64,000 nt of DNA from Chitinophaga sp. GTDB lineage: Bacteria > Bacteroidota > Bacteroidia > Chitinophagales > Chitinophagaceae. Of this stretch, positions 18,303 to 26,116 are shown piece after piece (within the stretch, counting starts at the first letter, position 1; every line of letters begins with the position of its first letter). Below the pieces are notes generated by a model that was not told the origin of the DNA, ran no database searches, and saw only the letters and a list, made by a program, of their open reading frames with translations. The position numbers were made by a program, and so were the translations under genes. The stretch is from contig NZ_JAGHZS010000001.1 in the NCBI RefSeq assembly GCF_017745275.1, positions 1,240,001 through 1,304,000 of the forward strand, read 5' to 3'.

Positions 18303-19898
18303 ATGCATCATTTTATGAAATCAGTATTTAAAAATATATTCATTGCCGGTACCGCATTACTGCTTACCGGAAGCTGTAAAAAAAGCTTTGATGAGCTTTA
18401 TGTGAATAAAAACAAACCGCTGTCTGTGCCAGCCTCCCTGCTGTTTAACGGTATCCTCAGCAGTATGATAGATGCACCAGGTGGGCAAATGGACAGAACT
18501 AACCAGTTTCAGCTACAGAACAATTCTTATTTCGGGAATAACCAATACCTGTTTGGCGCCGGCGACAATCTCTATGCTACGTTAACCAACGTCATCAACA
18601 TGGAAAGCCAGGCGAAAGTATTTGGCGCCAGGGATCAGAATCCTTATCGCGCCATGGGCAAGTTCTTCCGGGCTTATTTGTTTTCGAGAATGAGCCTCCA
18701 GATGGGCGATATCCCCATGTCAGAAGCACTGAACGGATTGAATAACCTGAAGCCAAAATACGATCCGCAGAAGCTGGTGTTTAAGCAAGCGTTGGCCTGG
18801 CTGGATAGCGCCAACACCGACCTCGCGCAGTTAATCAGCAATAACGACCAATCCTTATCCGGTGATATGTACTTCTCCAATAACCTGAAAAGCTGGCAAA
18901 AGGTAGTGAATACTTTTCGTCTGCGGTTGTTGATACATCTCAGCAAGAAAGCGGCAGGTGAAGCTGATCTCAATATACCCGGACAATTTGCCGATATTGT
19001 GAATAATCCAGCAAAGTATCCTATCATGGAAAGTCCGGCAGACAACCTGCAGTATATCTGGCTCAACCCTACCAATAAATATCCCATGAACCGGGAAACA
19101 TTTGCAGATGGTGCGTTGAACAATATTTCTGCTACCTACGTGAGCTTATTAACCACGCTGAAGGATCCCCGCGTATTTATTACTGCAGATCCGGCGCCGG
19201 GTATTGTAGCCGCAGGTACCAACCCGGGCACATTTGCAGCCTTCCAGGGCGGTGATCCGGGCCTGGACATGGGCGTACTGGCCAGCCAGAATGGTGGTGG
19301 TAACTTAAGTTATATAAACAGGTACCGTTACTTCCTTGGCTACACCGGTGAGCCAACACCCATCATCGGCTATACCGAAATGTGCTTTAATATTGCAGAA
19401 GCTATCAACAGGGGCTGGTTAGCCGCAGGCCCTAAAGGCAATGCAGAAGCCTATTACAATGCAGGTATCAAAGCGTCGCTGGCTTTCTACAACATTCCGC
19501 TAAAAGGCACTATCACAGCCTATTCCCTGCCCTCTGGTGCCAAGTTAACGGATCCTAATCCATTTGTGGCCACACCGGTAAGTGTGGATTACGATACTTA
19601 CTATGCACAGTCGACGGTGAAATATGCTGGCAACAACGCGACGGGTCTTACCCAGATCCTGCAACAGAAATACCTGGCGTTCTTCCTGAACAGCGGGTTA
19701 GAGCCTTATTACAACTGGCGTCGTACAGGCGTTCCCGTATTTACCACAGGGGTAGGTACCGGCAACAACGGTAAAATTGCGATCCGGTATAAATACCCTA
19801 CAGCAGAACAATCTGCCAACACCGCCAACTATAACGCTGCTATTGCCCAATACAACAACGTTGATGATATTAACGGGCAAATGTGGTTATTGAAATAA
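18303..19898 (+). CDS. SusD/RagB-family nutrient-binding outer-membrane lipoprotein (SusD-like_2 type)
   Basis: Substrate-binding lipoprotein partner of the preceding SusC, 531 residues. Signal peptide with lipobox LLTGSC (Cys 25 from the first ATG; a second ATG at 18315 gives a cleaner signal). The sequence, with FRAYLFSRMSLQMGDIPMSE, INRYRYFLGYTGEPTPIIGY and FLNSGLEPYYNWRRTGVPVF, matches the SusD-like branch often found with FecR-linked transporters rather than classical glycan SusD. It sits between SusC and a glycerophosphodiester phosphodiesterase, suggesting phosphodiester-containing ligands. Confidence 0.92.
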   Translation: MHHFMKSVFKNIFIAGTALLLTGSCKKSFDELYVNKNKPLSVPASLLFNGILSSMIDAPGGQMDRTNQFQLQNNSYFGNNQYLFGAGDNLYATLTNVINMESQAKVFGARDQNPYRAMGKFFRAYLFSRMSLQMGDIPMSEALNGLNNLKPKYDPQKLVFKQALAWLDSANTDLAQLISNNDQSLSGDMYFSNNLKSWQKVVNTFRLRLLIHLSKKAAGEADLNIPGQFADIVNNPAKYPIMESPADNLQYIWLNPTNKYPMNRETFADGALNNISATYVSLLTTLKDPRVFITADPAPGIVAAGTNPGTFAAFQGGDPGLDMGVLASQNGGGNLSYINRYRYFLGYTGEPTPIIGYTEMCFNIAEAINRGWLAAGPKGNAEAYYNAGIKASLAFYNIPLKGTITAYSLPSGAKLTDPNPFVATPVSVDYDTYYAQSTVKYAGNNATGLTQILQQKYLAFFLNSGLEPYYNWRRTGVPVFTTGVGTGNNGKIAIRYKYPTAEQSANTANYNAAIAQYNNVDDINGQMWLLK

Positions 19899-19916
19899 TG
19901 TTAAAAACACGTTGAT

Positions 19917-20810
19917 ATGAATCGTATAATATTATCTTTCTGTGGTGCGCTACTTTGTGGCAGCGCCTTCGCACAGCAATCTATTGATGTACAGGCCCAC
20001 CGGGGCGGTATGGCGCTGATGCCGGAAAATACCATTCCTGCTATGCTCAATGCCGTGAAACTGGGCGCCAGAACACTGGAGCTGGATTGCATCATTACGG
20101 CTGATAATAAAGTGGCCGTATCTCACGATGCGTATATGTCGGCAGAATTTATGCGTAAACCGGATGGATCCGATATTACCAAAGCAGAAGAGAAAAGCCT
20201 GGCGCTGTATAAAATGACCTACGACAGCATCCAAAAATATGATGCAGGCACCAAACCGCATCCCCGCTTTCCACAGCAGGAGAAAATGATGGTGCATAAG
20301 CCATTGTTATCTGTGCTGATCGACAGTGTGGAAGCCTATGTAAAAGCACATCACCTGAAGCCGGTGTATTACAATATGGAAACCAAAAGCTCCCCTGATG
20401 GCGATGGTACCTATAATCCTGCACCTAAGGAATTTGTAGCCCTCCTGATGCAGGTGATCAAAGAAAAGAAGATTGCCAGCCGGGTAATCATCCAATCTTT
20501 TGATGTACGTACCTTACAGGTATTACATCAATCTTTCCCTAAGCAAAAAACAGCTTTACTCATTGGTAATAAAGATAGCTTTAGCACCAACCTGGAAAAG
20601 CTGGGATTCACGCCGGATATCTACAGCCCATACTACCTGCTGGTTAACGCCGACCTGGTAAAAGAAGCGCATGCTAAAAAAGTAGCAGTACTGCCATGGA
20701 CTGTAGATGAAGAAAGTGATTTTAAAAAATTAATAGCAGATGGGGTGGATGGGATTATTACCAATGCACCGGATAAGCTGATCAAAGTAGCAGGTAGCTA
20801 CCAGCAATAA
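19917..20810 (+). CDS. Glycerophosphodiester phosphodiesterase, exported (GlpQ/GDPD family)
   Basis: Hydrolyses glycerophosphodiesters to glycerol-3-phosphate and an alcohol. The 297-residue protein has a signal peptide (MNRIILSFCGALLCGSAFAQ) and a GDPD TIM barrel with the expected catalytic and metal residues: HRGG (His 28, Arg 29), PENT (Glu 37), ELDC (Glu 55, Asp 57) and SHDA (His 70), then the C-terminal LPWTVDEESDF and DGIITNAPD. It is the last gene of the sigma-FecR-SusC-SusD series, 18 bases after SusD, and probably acts in the periplasm or at the surface on material imported or bound by that pair. A strong terminator follows. Confidence 0.95.
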   Translation: MNRIILSFCGALLCGSAFAQQSIDVQAHRGGMALMPENTIPAMLNAVKLGARTLELDCIITADNKVAVSHDAYMSAEFMRKPDGSDITKAEEKSLALYKMTYDSIQKYDAGTKPHPRFPQQEKMMVHKPLLSVLIDSVEAYVKAHHLKPVYYNMETKSSPDGDGTYNPAPKEFVALLMQVIKEKKIASRVIIQSFDVRTLQVLHQSFPKQKTALLIGNKDSFSTNLEKLGFTPDIYSPYYLLVNADLVKEAHAKKVAVLPWTVDEESDFKKLIADGVDGIITNAPDKLIKVAGSYQQ

Positions 20811-20813
20811 AAG

Positions 20814-20851
20814 AAAAAAGGTTGGTCATCTCTCCATGACCAACCTTTTTT
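20814..20851. terminator. Bidirectional terminator between convergent genes
   Basis: A perfect 16-bp stem (20814-20829 with 20836-20851) and a 6-base loop, with A-run on one side and T-run on the other, so it can end transcription of the phosphodiesterase gene and of the opposing membrane-protein gene. Confidence 0.9.
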
Positions 20852-20863
20852 CTTTTATAAAAA

Positions 20864-21487
20864 TCAGGCATTCTCCTTAAACTCGTTCAACACCATCTTT
20901 ATTTGATCCAGGTGTCTTCCATAATATGCTTTCGCCCAAAGATTAGTACCAAGCATTGTTACCAATACCAGGAACAGAAATGTACCTATCAATAGCGCCG
21001 CTTTCCACTGGTGGGTTTGAGCCATCTGAAGCAGTTCCCTTGTCCTGGCACCGTATATACTCATTAAATGTAGCCCCTCCCCCATAAAAAATAACGGAAT
21101 TAACGTATAAGCAAAGGATTTATACATCTCCACGTTCAATTTCCCTTCGTAGTATAACTCGTATAAATGATCCTTCGAACGAAGCAGGTTGGTGTTAAGC
21201 TGCTTGTAAAAAATATGAAACCTGGAAAAATAATAAATGGTAATAATAACTGCCACAAAATAGATGATAAAAAAAGGCACCACCGCCAACTGTCCAATGT
21301 AACCGAACGTCGGCAAAAATCCTATCAGCACCATTGTAATCAACTGTATATAAAACTCCAGCCGCATATTCTTACGAATCTTCTCTATGGGTAGTGACAA
21401 CGTTTTCAACTGATCCACACTATTGGGGACCACTGCACCTTCTCCCTCATCATTATTCCACATAGATTTTATATCATCAAAATTCAT
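20864..21487 (-). CDS. Hypothetical four-helix membrane protein downstream of an ECF sigma factor
   Basis: Not assigned to a named family. The 207 residues start with a short acidic cytoplasmic part (MNFDDIKSMWNNDEGEG) and contain about four membrane helices, at roughly 45-65 (YIQLITMVLIGFLPTFGYIG), 68-90 (VVPFFIIYFVAVIITIYYF), 125-140 and 165-185 (AALLIGTFLFLVLVTMLGTN). Its start overlaps the end of the sigma gene by 11 bases, so it is translationally coupled and is likely an anti-sigma or otherwise tied to that sigma. This role is inferred from position only. Confidence 0.7.
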   Translation of the reverse strand: MNFDDIKSMWNNDEGEGAVVPNSVDQLKTLSLPIEKIRKNMRLEFYIQLITMVLIGFLPTFGYIGQLAVVPFFIIYFVAVIITIYYFSRFHIFYKQLNTNLLRSKDHLYELYYEGKLNVEMYKSFAYTLIPLFFMGEGLHLMSIYGARTRELLQMAQTHQWKAALLIGTFLFLVLVTMLGTNLWAKAYYGRHLDQIKMVLNEFKENA

Positions 21488-21980
21488 AGCCTTGTTGTTT
21501 AATAAGTTCTTTTAATTTGTCTTTGGCCCTGCTGAGCTTTATTCTTGCATTCCCTTCCGATATTCCCAGGTTGTCACCTATTTCTTTATGAGAATAATTT
21601 TCGAGATGCAGGAATACCAATGCTTTTTCCAATCTTTCCAATTTTTGTACGGCCTTGTAGAAATGTGCCAGTTGCAGTTCTTTGGTAGCAGTTGCACTTT
21701 CTTCCATCGCTATATCTTCCGGCATCATATCCGTAACCGGCATTTTCTTTTTTTCTTTTTTGAAGAATACGAGGGCGGTATTCAGTGCCACCCGGTACAT
21801 CCAGGTAGAGAAGCGGCTTTGTTGCTGGAAGGAATCAAAGGATTTCCACAATTGATAAATGATCTCCTGTGTTAAGTCCTGCTGATCATCTTCGGTATCC
21901 ATGTACATTTTGGAAATTTTATGGATGATCCCTTTGTGGGTGGCTATCAAATCCAGAAATTCCTTTTCCTTGCTTTTCAA
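21477..21980 (-). CDS. ECF RNA polymerase sigma factor (SigE/RpoE-like)
   Basis: Sigma factor of 167 residues. Region 2: EFLDLIATHKGIIHKISKMY and LTQEIIYQLWKSFDSF plus STWMYRVALNTALVFF. Region 4: LERLEKALVFLHLENYSHKE and IGDNLGISEGNARIKLSRAK. It differs from the FecI-type factors in this window, is not next to a FecR or SusC gene, and is followed by an overlapping small membrane protein that may be its anti-sigma. Likely an envelope-stress or housekeeping ECF factor; the trigger is unknown. Confidence 0.93.
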   Translation of the reverse strand: MKSKEKEFLDLIATHKGIIHKISKMYMDTEDDQQDLTQEIIYQLWKSFDSFQQQSRFSTWMYRVALNTALVFFKKEKKKMPVTDMMPEDIAMEESATATKELQLAHFYKAVQKLERLEKALVFLHLENYSHKEIGDNLGISEGNARIKLSRAKDKLKELIKQQGYEF

Positions 21981-21991
21981 AACAGCGGGCT

Positions 21992-22861
21992 TTAGTTCAT
22001 AACAGGCTTAACAGTATATCCTTTTGCCTTTAACAATGCAATCACTCCACCTGGACCTGGGAGGTGGCCCGCACCTACTGCAAAGAAGCAGCTTTCTTTC
22101 TGCATCATGCCCGGCATCTTCTCTGCCCAGGCGCTGTTTCTCACCAGCAGCATGTATTTCATGGTATTTTCATCCATTAATTCAGGTGAGGTCATTAAGG
22201 TATATAAGCCGTTAATATCTTCTGCTTTGTATAGGTTGGCCAGTTTGACAGATCCTGCTACAGCACTATCAAAGTCTTTTACCTGTGCTACAATCTGTGA
22301 GTCGGTATAGGCTTTATTCAGGAGTCGCATTTGTGCTATCACGTCTTCCATGTAGTCTCTATGCATATTACGTTCTGTTGCCATCTTATTTAACGCCATT
22401 TCATAGGATTTCGGCGTAGCGCAGGGAAAGGTCTTAACTGCCACCAGCGACATTACCATGGAGAGTTTAAAATTGTCGAATGTTTTTAGCGGCATGCCAC
22501 ATTTGAGCTGCAAAACAGAGTCTACTGCAGCATAATCGGCAGTGGCCAGTTTTTTACTCAATGGTACATCCGATGCCATTTCTGTCCTTATCTGGCTTAC
22601 GAGCGCCGGATTAAATACATCTGCTTCCAATACTAATGCCGCGCTGCTATTAAATGCTTTTGTCACCTTATCAGTGATCTTAAAATCGTTTTCACAAATC
22701 ATGTGAATAGTGCCATATAGATAAGATGGCTGCTTGAGGCCATTGCCACTCACTTCCCACAGGAGCGAATTTTCTAATGAAGATGTTTGAGCCTCTGCAC
22801 TACTTACAGATAAACAAGCGAGGATGACAACGGAAACGATATTACGAAGGGTCTTTTTCAT
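21992..22861 (-). CDS. TraB/GumN-family protein, exported
   Basis: Member of the TraB/PrgY/GumN family, 289 residues, with an N-terminal signal peptide (IVSVVILACLSVSSAEAQ). The family signatures are present: LLWEVSGNGLKQPSYLYGTI followed by HM near the N-terminus (GTxH) and FFAVGAGHLPGPGGVIALL near the C-terminus (GAGHLPG). Some relatives are proposed to be metallohydrolases or to bind peptide signals; the role here is unknown. Its stop lies 11 bases before the sigma gene on the same strand, so the three genes could form a unit. Confidence 0.85.
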   Translation of the reverse strand: MKKTLRNIVSVVILACLSVSSAEAQTSSLENSLLWEVSGNGLKQPSYLYGTIHMICENDFKITDKVTKAFNSSAALVLEADVFNPALVSQIRTEMASDVPLSKKLATADYAAVDSVLQLKCGMPLKTFDNFKLSMVMSLVAVKTFPCATPKSYEMALNKMATERNMHRDYMEDVIAQMRLLNKAYTDSQIVAQVKDFDSAVAGSVKLANLYKAEDINGLYTLMTSPELMDENTMKYMLLVRNSAWAEKMPGMMQKESCFFAVGAGHLPGPGGVIALLKAKGYTVKPVMN

Positions 22862-22965
22862 ATGCTTTGAAGTTTCTTTTCATCATTAGTAGGTGATGAA
22901 ATCTTTTCGTTACAGATTTTCGCTACTTTTTTTTAAAAATTCCCCAAACCAGCCGCAGATAAGGA

Positions 22966-22991
22966 AAAGGCCCCGATAATGCGGAGCCTTT
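22966..22991 (-). terminator. Probable terminator of the suppressor-of-fused gene
   Basis: A 9-base stem with one wobble (22966-22974 with 22983-22991) follows the stop at 23014; on the minus strand it is followed by TTTTCC, a short T-tract. Confidence 0.5.
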
Positions 22992-23013
22992 CTATATTTA
23001 AAAATATCGTTTT

Positions 23014-24129
23014 TTATTCAAAAGGCAATTCTGCCCGTTTGTTAACAATATGATTCAGCCCGTTGTGAATCATTTTCTCCAGCAAAACATATCCTGCATT
23101 ACGTTCAATATGGGCAAACTCCCGCTCCAGTTTGGTAATAGGAGTCAACCAGTAGAGATTGACTTTATCGCCGTATACCTCCGGCAGCGATACTGCAGGA
23201 CCATTATATAACGCAGTAGACACTACTACGCTCTCATAAGGTTTGGGCAACTCGTCTGAGCTAATAGTATGCCCTTCTCCCAGCCAGGTGACCTGTTTCC
23301 AGGGGCGGTCTGCCAGACCAGACATCAGGCCGGCCATTGCCATAATTTCCTTATCGGTATAATCGGCTTTGCTGATAGCCATCGCCAGTTCCATACGGCG
23401 AAAACCGGGTGAACGGTCATTATATAACAGTTCTACCCAGGGCATAGGTCGTATACTCACGCCCATGGTACACAGGTATACCACTTCATCCTTTTCAAAT
23501 TTACCCAATGCCATAGGCGGCCATTGCCCGCCATCTATAGCGTAATATTGCACCATAGGACCATATGCCGCCTCATAAGCCTTTATATACTGATCTTGTA
23601 AGATGCTCCATGCCTGGGAAGTTTCATCGGACCATTCCTGCCAGAAAGCCATTGCCTGATCTACCTTATCATACATCACATTAACACCCCGTTTACCCAG
23701 TGGCATCTGCCGGTCACTATCATCTGCACCGATACAGTCAGCTGCATAGGCTACCGCGTATTCTTTATTATATAAACTCCATCCTGGAATTACACCAAGG
23801 ATTTCGCCGTCATATAATACTGCCGCCCCATCTCCTTCTTCCATCCATACAATACTAATCCGCTCTTTTTCCAGGGGCTCCTTACCCTGAGGGTGATTAC
23901 AATATTCGGCCTGCAACATAGGTGCCATGCCTTCCTTCATGGCGTCTGTATCTCTTTTTTCCGGGGCGGCTTTCAGGTTACGTAACCAGCAGGGACGCGG
24001 ATCATATTTAGATTGTAATAATTCTGATGGATACAGGTAGAAGTAAGCTACCCTGTCGTCCTGCTCTACCACGGCATATAACGTTCCTCGGTTATTAGGC
24101 TGTTCTATCAACATTACCGGTTCTGACAT
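23014..24129 (-). CDS. Suppressor-of-fused (SUFU) domain protein
   Basis: The C-terminal half (about residues 190-360) matches the bacterial SUFU domain: VYLCTMGVSIRPMPW, RRMELAMAISK, the characteristic WLGEGHTISSDELPKPY and VNLYWLTPITKLEREFA. The N-terminal 180 residues (RISIVWMEEGDGAAVLYDGE and so on) are not recognised. Bacterial SUFU proteins often act as immunity proteins or in polymorphic-toxin loci, but no toxin is adjacent. The start at 24129 (MSEPVML) is preferred to an ATG at 24168, because a TACTTTTG -7-like element at 24151-24158 lies between them on the minus strand. About 372 residues, no signal peptide. Function unknown. Confidence 0.75.
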   Translation of the reverse strand: MSEPVMLIEQPNNRGTLYAVVEQDDRVAYFYLYPSELLQSKYDPRPCWLRNLKAAPEKRDTDAMKEGMAPMLQAEYCNHPQGKEPLEKERISIVWMEEGDGAAVLYDGEILGVIPGWSLYNKEYAVAYAADCIGADDSDRQMPLGKRGVNVMYDKVDQAMAFWQEWSDETSQAWSILQDQYIKAYEAAYGPMVQYYAIDGGQWPPMALGKFEKDEVVYLCTMGVSIRPMPWVELLYNDRSPGFRRMELAMAISKADYTDKEIMAMAGLMSGLADRPWKQVTWLGEGHTISSDELPKPYESVVVSTALYNGPAVSLPEVYGDKVNLYWLTPITKLEREFAHIERNAGYVLLEKMIHNGLNHIVNKRAELPFE

Positions 24130-24224
24130 AACTACATTTTTAATATTACCCAAAAGTAATGCATTCAAACAGGACTATAAATCCTGATTTATTTGCTGTA
24201 TTTTGTTGAGTATACAATTATTTT

Positions 24225-24995
24225 ATGATGAGAAATTCCACTTTGTTATTGGCACTGCTACTGCTATGCGCTGTTAACTTGTCGGCGAAAGAGCGACAAT
24301 TTTACCAGATTAAAATTTATCACCTGAAAACAGCCGCCCAGGAAACGCTGGTAGACAACTACCTTGAAAAGGCCTGGCTGCCCGCTTTACACCGGGCGGG
24401 CATCAAACAGGTCGGCGTATTTAAGCCTGTGGTAACGGATACCGCAGATATCCGGATCTATGTATTGATTCCTTATCAATCGCTGGAACAATTTGCAACG
24501 CTCCATCAAACATTACTAACTGATAAAACGCTGGCCGCTAACGGTGCCGAATATACGGATGCACCATGGAACAATATTCCGTATACCCGTATCGAATCCA
24601 TCCTGCTACAGGCATTTCCCGGTATGCCTGTATTGGAAGCTCCTTCGCTGCAATCACCCAAAAGCGAAAGGGTATATGAGCTACGCAGCTATGAAAGTCC
24701 TTCTGAAAAATACCATGTGAATAAAGTAAAGATGTTTAATACCGGTGATGAAATTGGCATTTTCAAAAATCTGCACTTTAATGCCGTATTCTATGCATCG
24801 GTGATATCCGGTCCACGCATGCCCAACCTAATGTATATGACCACCTTCAATAATAAGGAAGACCGCGACGCCCACTGGAAAGCCTTTGGCGCCGACCCAA
24901 AGTGGAAAAGCCTGTCGGCCCTGGAAGAATACGCCCATAACGTTTCCAAATCAGAGATCACTTTCCTGAGACCCACCAACTATTCAGATCTGTAA
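24225..24995 (+). CDS. NIPSNAP-family protein, exported
   Basis: A 256-residue protein with a signal peptide (LLLALLLLCAVNLSAKE) and two NIPSNAP-type ferredoxin-like modules: FYQIKIYHLKTAAQETLVDN at the N-terminus and VYELRSYESPSEKYHVNKVK from about residue 148. The second half contains FGADPKWKSL, typical of the family. NIPSNAP proteins have no agreed enzymatic role. The gene is divergent from the SUFU gene and 197 bases upstream of the encapsulin gene; a weak hairpin (25004-25031) in the gap suggests it is a separate unit. Confidence 0.88.
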   Translation: MMRNSTLLLALLLLCAVNLSAKERQFYQIKIYHLKTAAQETLVDNYLEKAWLPALHRAGIKQVGVFKPVVTDTADIRIYVLIPYQSLEQFATLHQTLLTDKTLAANGAEYTDAPWNNIPYTRIESILLQAFPGMPVLEAPSLQSPKSERVYELRSYESPSEKYHVNKVKMFNTGDEIGIFKNLHFNAVFYASVISGPRMPNLMYMTTFNNKEDRDAHWKAFGADPKWKSLSALEEYAHNVSKSEITFLRPTNYSDL

Positions 24996-25003
24996 ATATC
25001 TTT

Positions 25004-25031
25004 GGCTGCTACCCTGTTGCGGGTAGTAGCC
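25004..25031 (+). terminator. Possible terminator hairpin after NIPSNAP gene
   Basis: An 11-base stem with one wobble (25004-25014 with 25021-25031) and a 6-base loop starts 8 bases after the stop. There is no T-run after it, so termination is uncertain. Confidence 0.4.
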
Positions 25032-25192
25032 AACACCTGCCCTGTTAATCACGAAGTATTAATGTGGAATTTCCTGAAAATGCCTTAATTTAAGGCTCAC
25101 TATACCCTCCGACAGGATAAGAAATGAGCCACCACACATTTTGCCTCCTGTTTCCAAAACTTCATTTTTAAAATTTCAAAAACTGACTTCCC

Positions 25193-26116
25193 ATGGCAGA
25201 TGAAATTCAACACAAGGTTCAGACAGCACTCGGCGACGTAGCTGCAAGACAATTGGCCATCGCCACCCGTACAGTGCCGCAGATGTCCACCATCACCCCA
25301 CGCTGGCTTACGCGGCTAATGAGCTGGATACCGGTAGAATCGGGCGTATACCGGCTCAACAAAGTAAAAGATGAAAGCAATGTGGCCGTAGATTGTTCCG
25401 GCAGGGATGAGCGGGAATTGCCACAAACCTATGTAGATTACATCGATAATCCCCGGGAGTATAACCTGAGTGCGGTGAACACCGTACTGGATGTGCATAC
25501 CCGCGTATCAGACCTCTACAGCAAGCCTTACAACCAGATCAGCGAACAGCTGCGACTGATCATAGAAACGATCAAAGAAAGGCAGGAAAGCGAATTAATT
25601 AACAACAAAGAGTACGGATTGCTGCACAGCGTAGTACCTGCCCAACGCATTAAAACCCGCACCGGCGCGCCTACCCCCGACGACCTGGACGAACTGATCA
25701 CCAAAGTATGGAAGGAGCCCGGCTTCTTTTTACTGCATCCCCTTACCATTGCTGCCTTTGGCCGGGAATGTACCCGCCGGGGCGTACCACCGCCTACCGT
25801 TTCTTTATTCGGCTCTCAATTCATTACCTGGCGCGGCATCCCACTGATCCCGTCAGATAAATTGCCAATAGAAAACGGTAAATCAAAAATCATCTTATTA
25901 CGTACCGGCGAAGCCAGGCAAGGCGTTGTTGGGCTCTACCAGCCTAACCTGCCCGGAGAACAATCTCCCGGACTATCGGTGCGCTTCATGGGTATCAACC
26001 ACCAGGCCATTGCTTCTTACCTGGTTTCCCTTTACTGCTCACTGGCAGTGTTGGTGGATGATGCTATTGCAGTATTAGATGATGTTGAAATAGGCAAATA
26101 CCATGAATACAAATAA
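25193..26116 (+). CDS. Family 2A encapsulin nanocompartment shell protein (SrpI-like)
   Basis: Shell protein with the HK97 phage-capsid fold that self-assembles into a hollow protein compartment. The 307 residues follow the family 2A encapsulin pattern closely: DVAARQLAIATRTVPQMSTI, TPRWLTRLMSWIPVESGVYR, TYVDYIDNPREYNLSAVNTV, LDVHTRVSDLYSKPYNQISE, APTPDDLDELITKVWKEPGF, SLFGSQFITWRGIPLIPSDK and SVRFMGINHQAIASYLVSLY. There is no cyclic-nucleotide-binding insertion, which separates it from family 2B. Its stop codon overlaps the start of the cysteine desulfurase gene by 14 bases, so shell and cargo are made together. Relatives in cyanobacteria and Acinetobacter enclose cysteine desulfurase. No protease motif or phage genes are nearby. 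Confidence 0.96.
   Translation: MADEIQHKVQTALGDVAARQLAIATRTVPQMSTITPRWLTRLMSWIPVESGVYRLNKVKDESNVAVDCSGRDERELPQTYVDYIDNPREYNLSAVNTVLDVHTRVSDLYSKPYNQISEQLRLIIETIKERQESELINNKEYGLLHSVVPAQRIKTRTGAPTPDDLDELITKVWKEPGFFLLHPLTIAAFGRECTRRGVPPPTVSLFGSQFITWRGIPLIPSDKLPIENGKSKIILLRTGEARQGVVGLYQPNLPGEQSPGLSVRFMGINHQAIASYLVSLYCSLAVLVDDAIAVLDDVEIGKYHEYK

Noticed and set aside
25193..26116. Family 1 encapsulin with peroxidase or ferritin-like cargo, or a phage capsid gene
   Set aside because: The sequence follows the family 2A pattern, the neighbour is a desulfurase with a loading domain, and no terminase, portal or protease gene is present.
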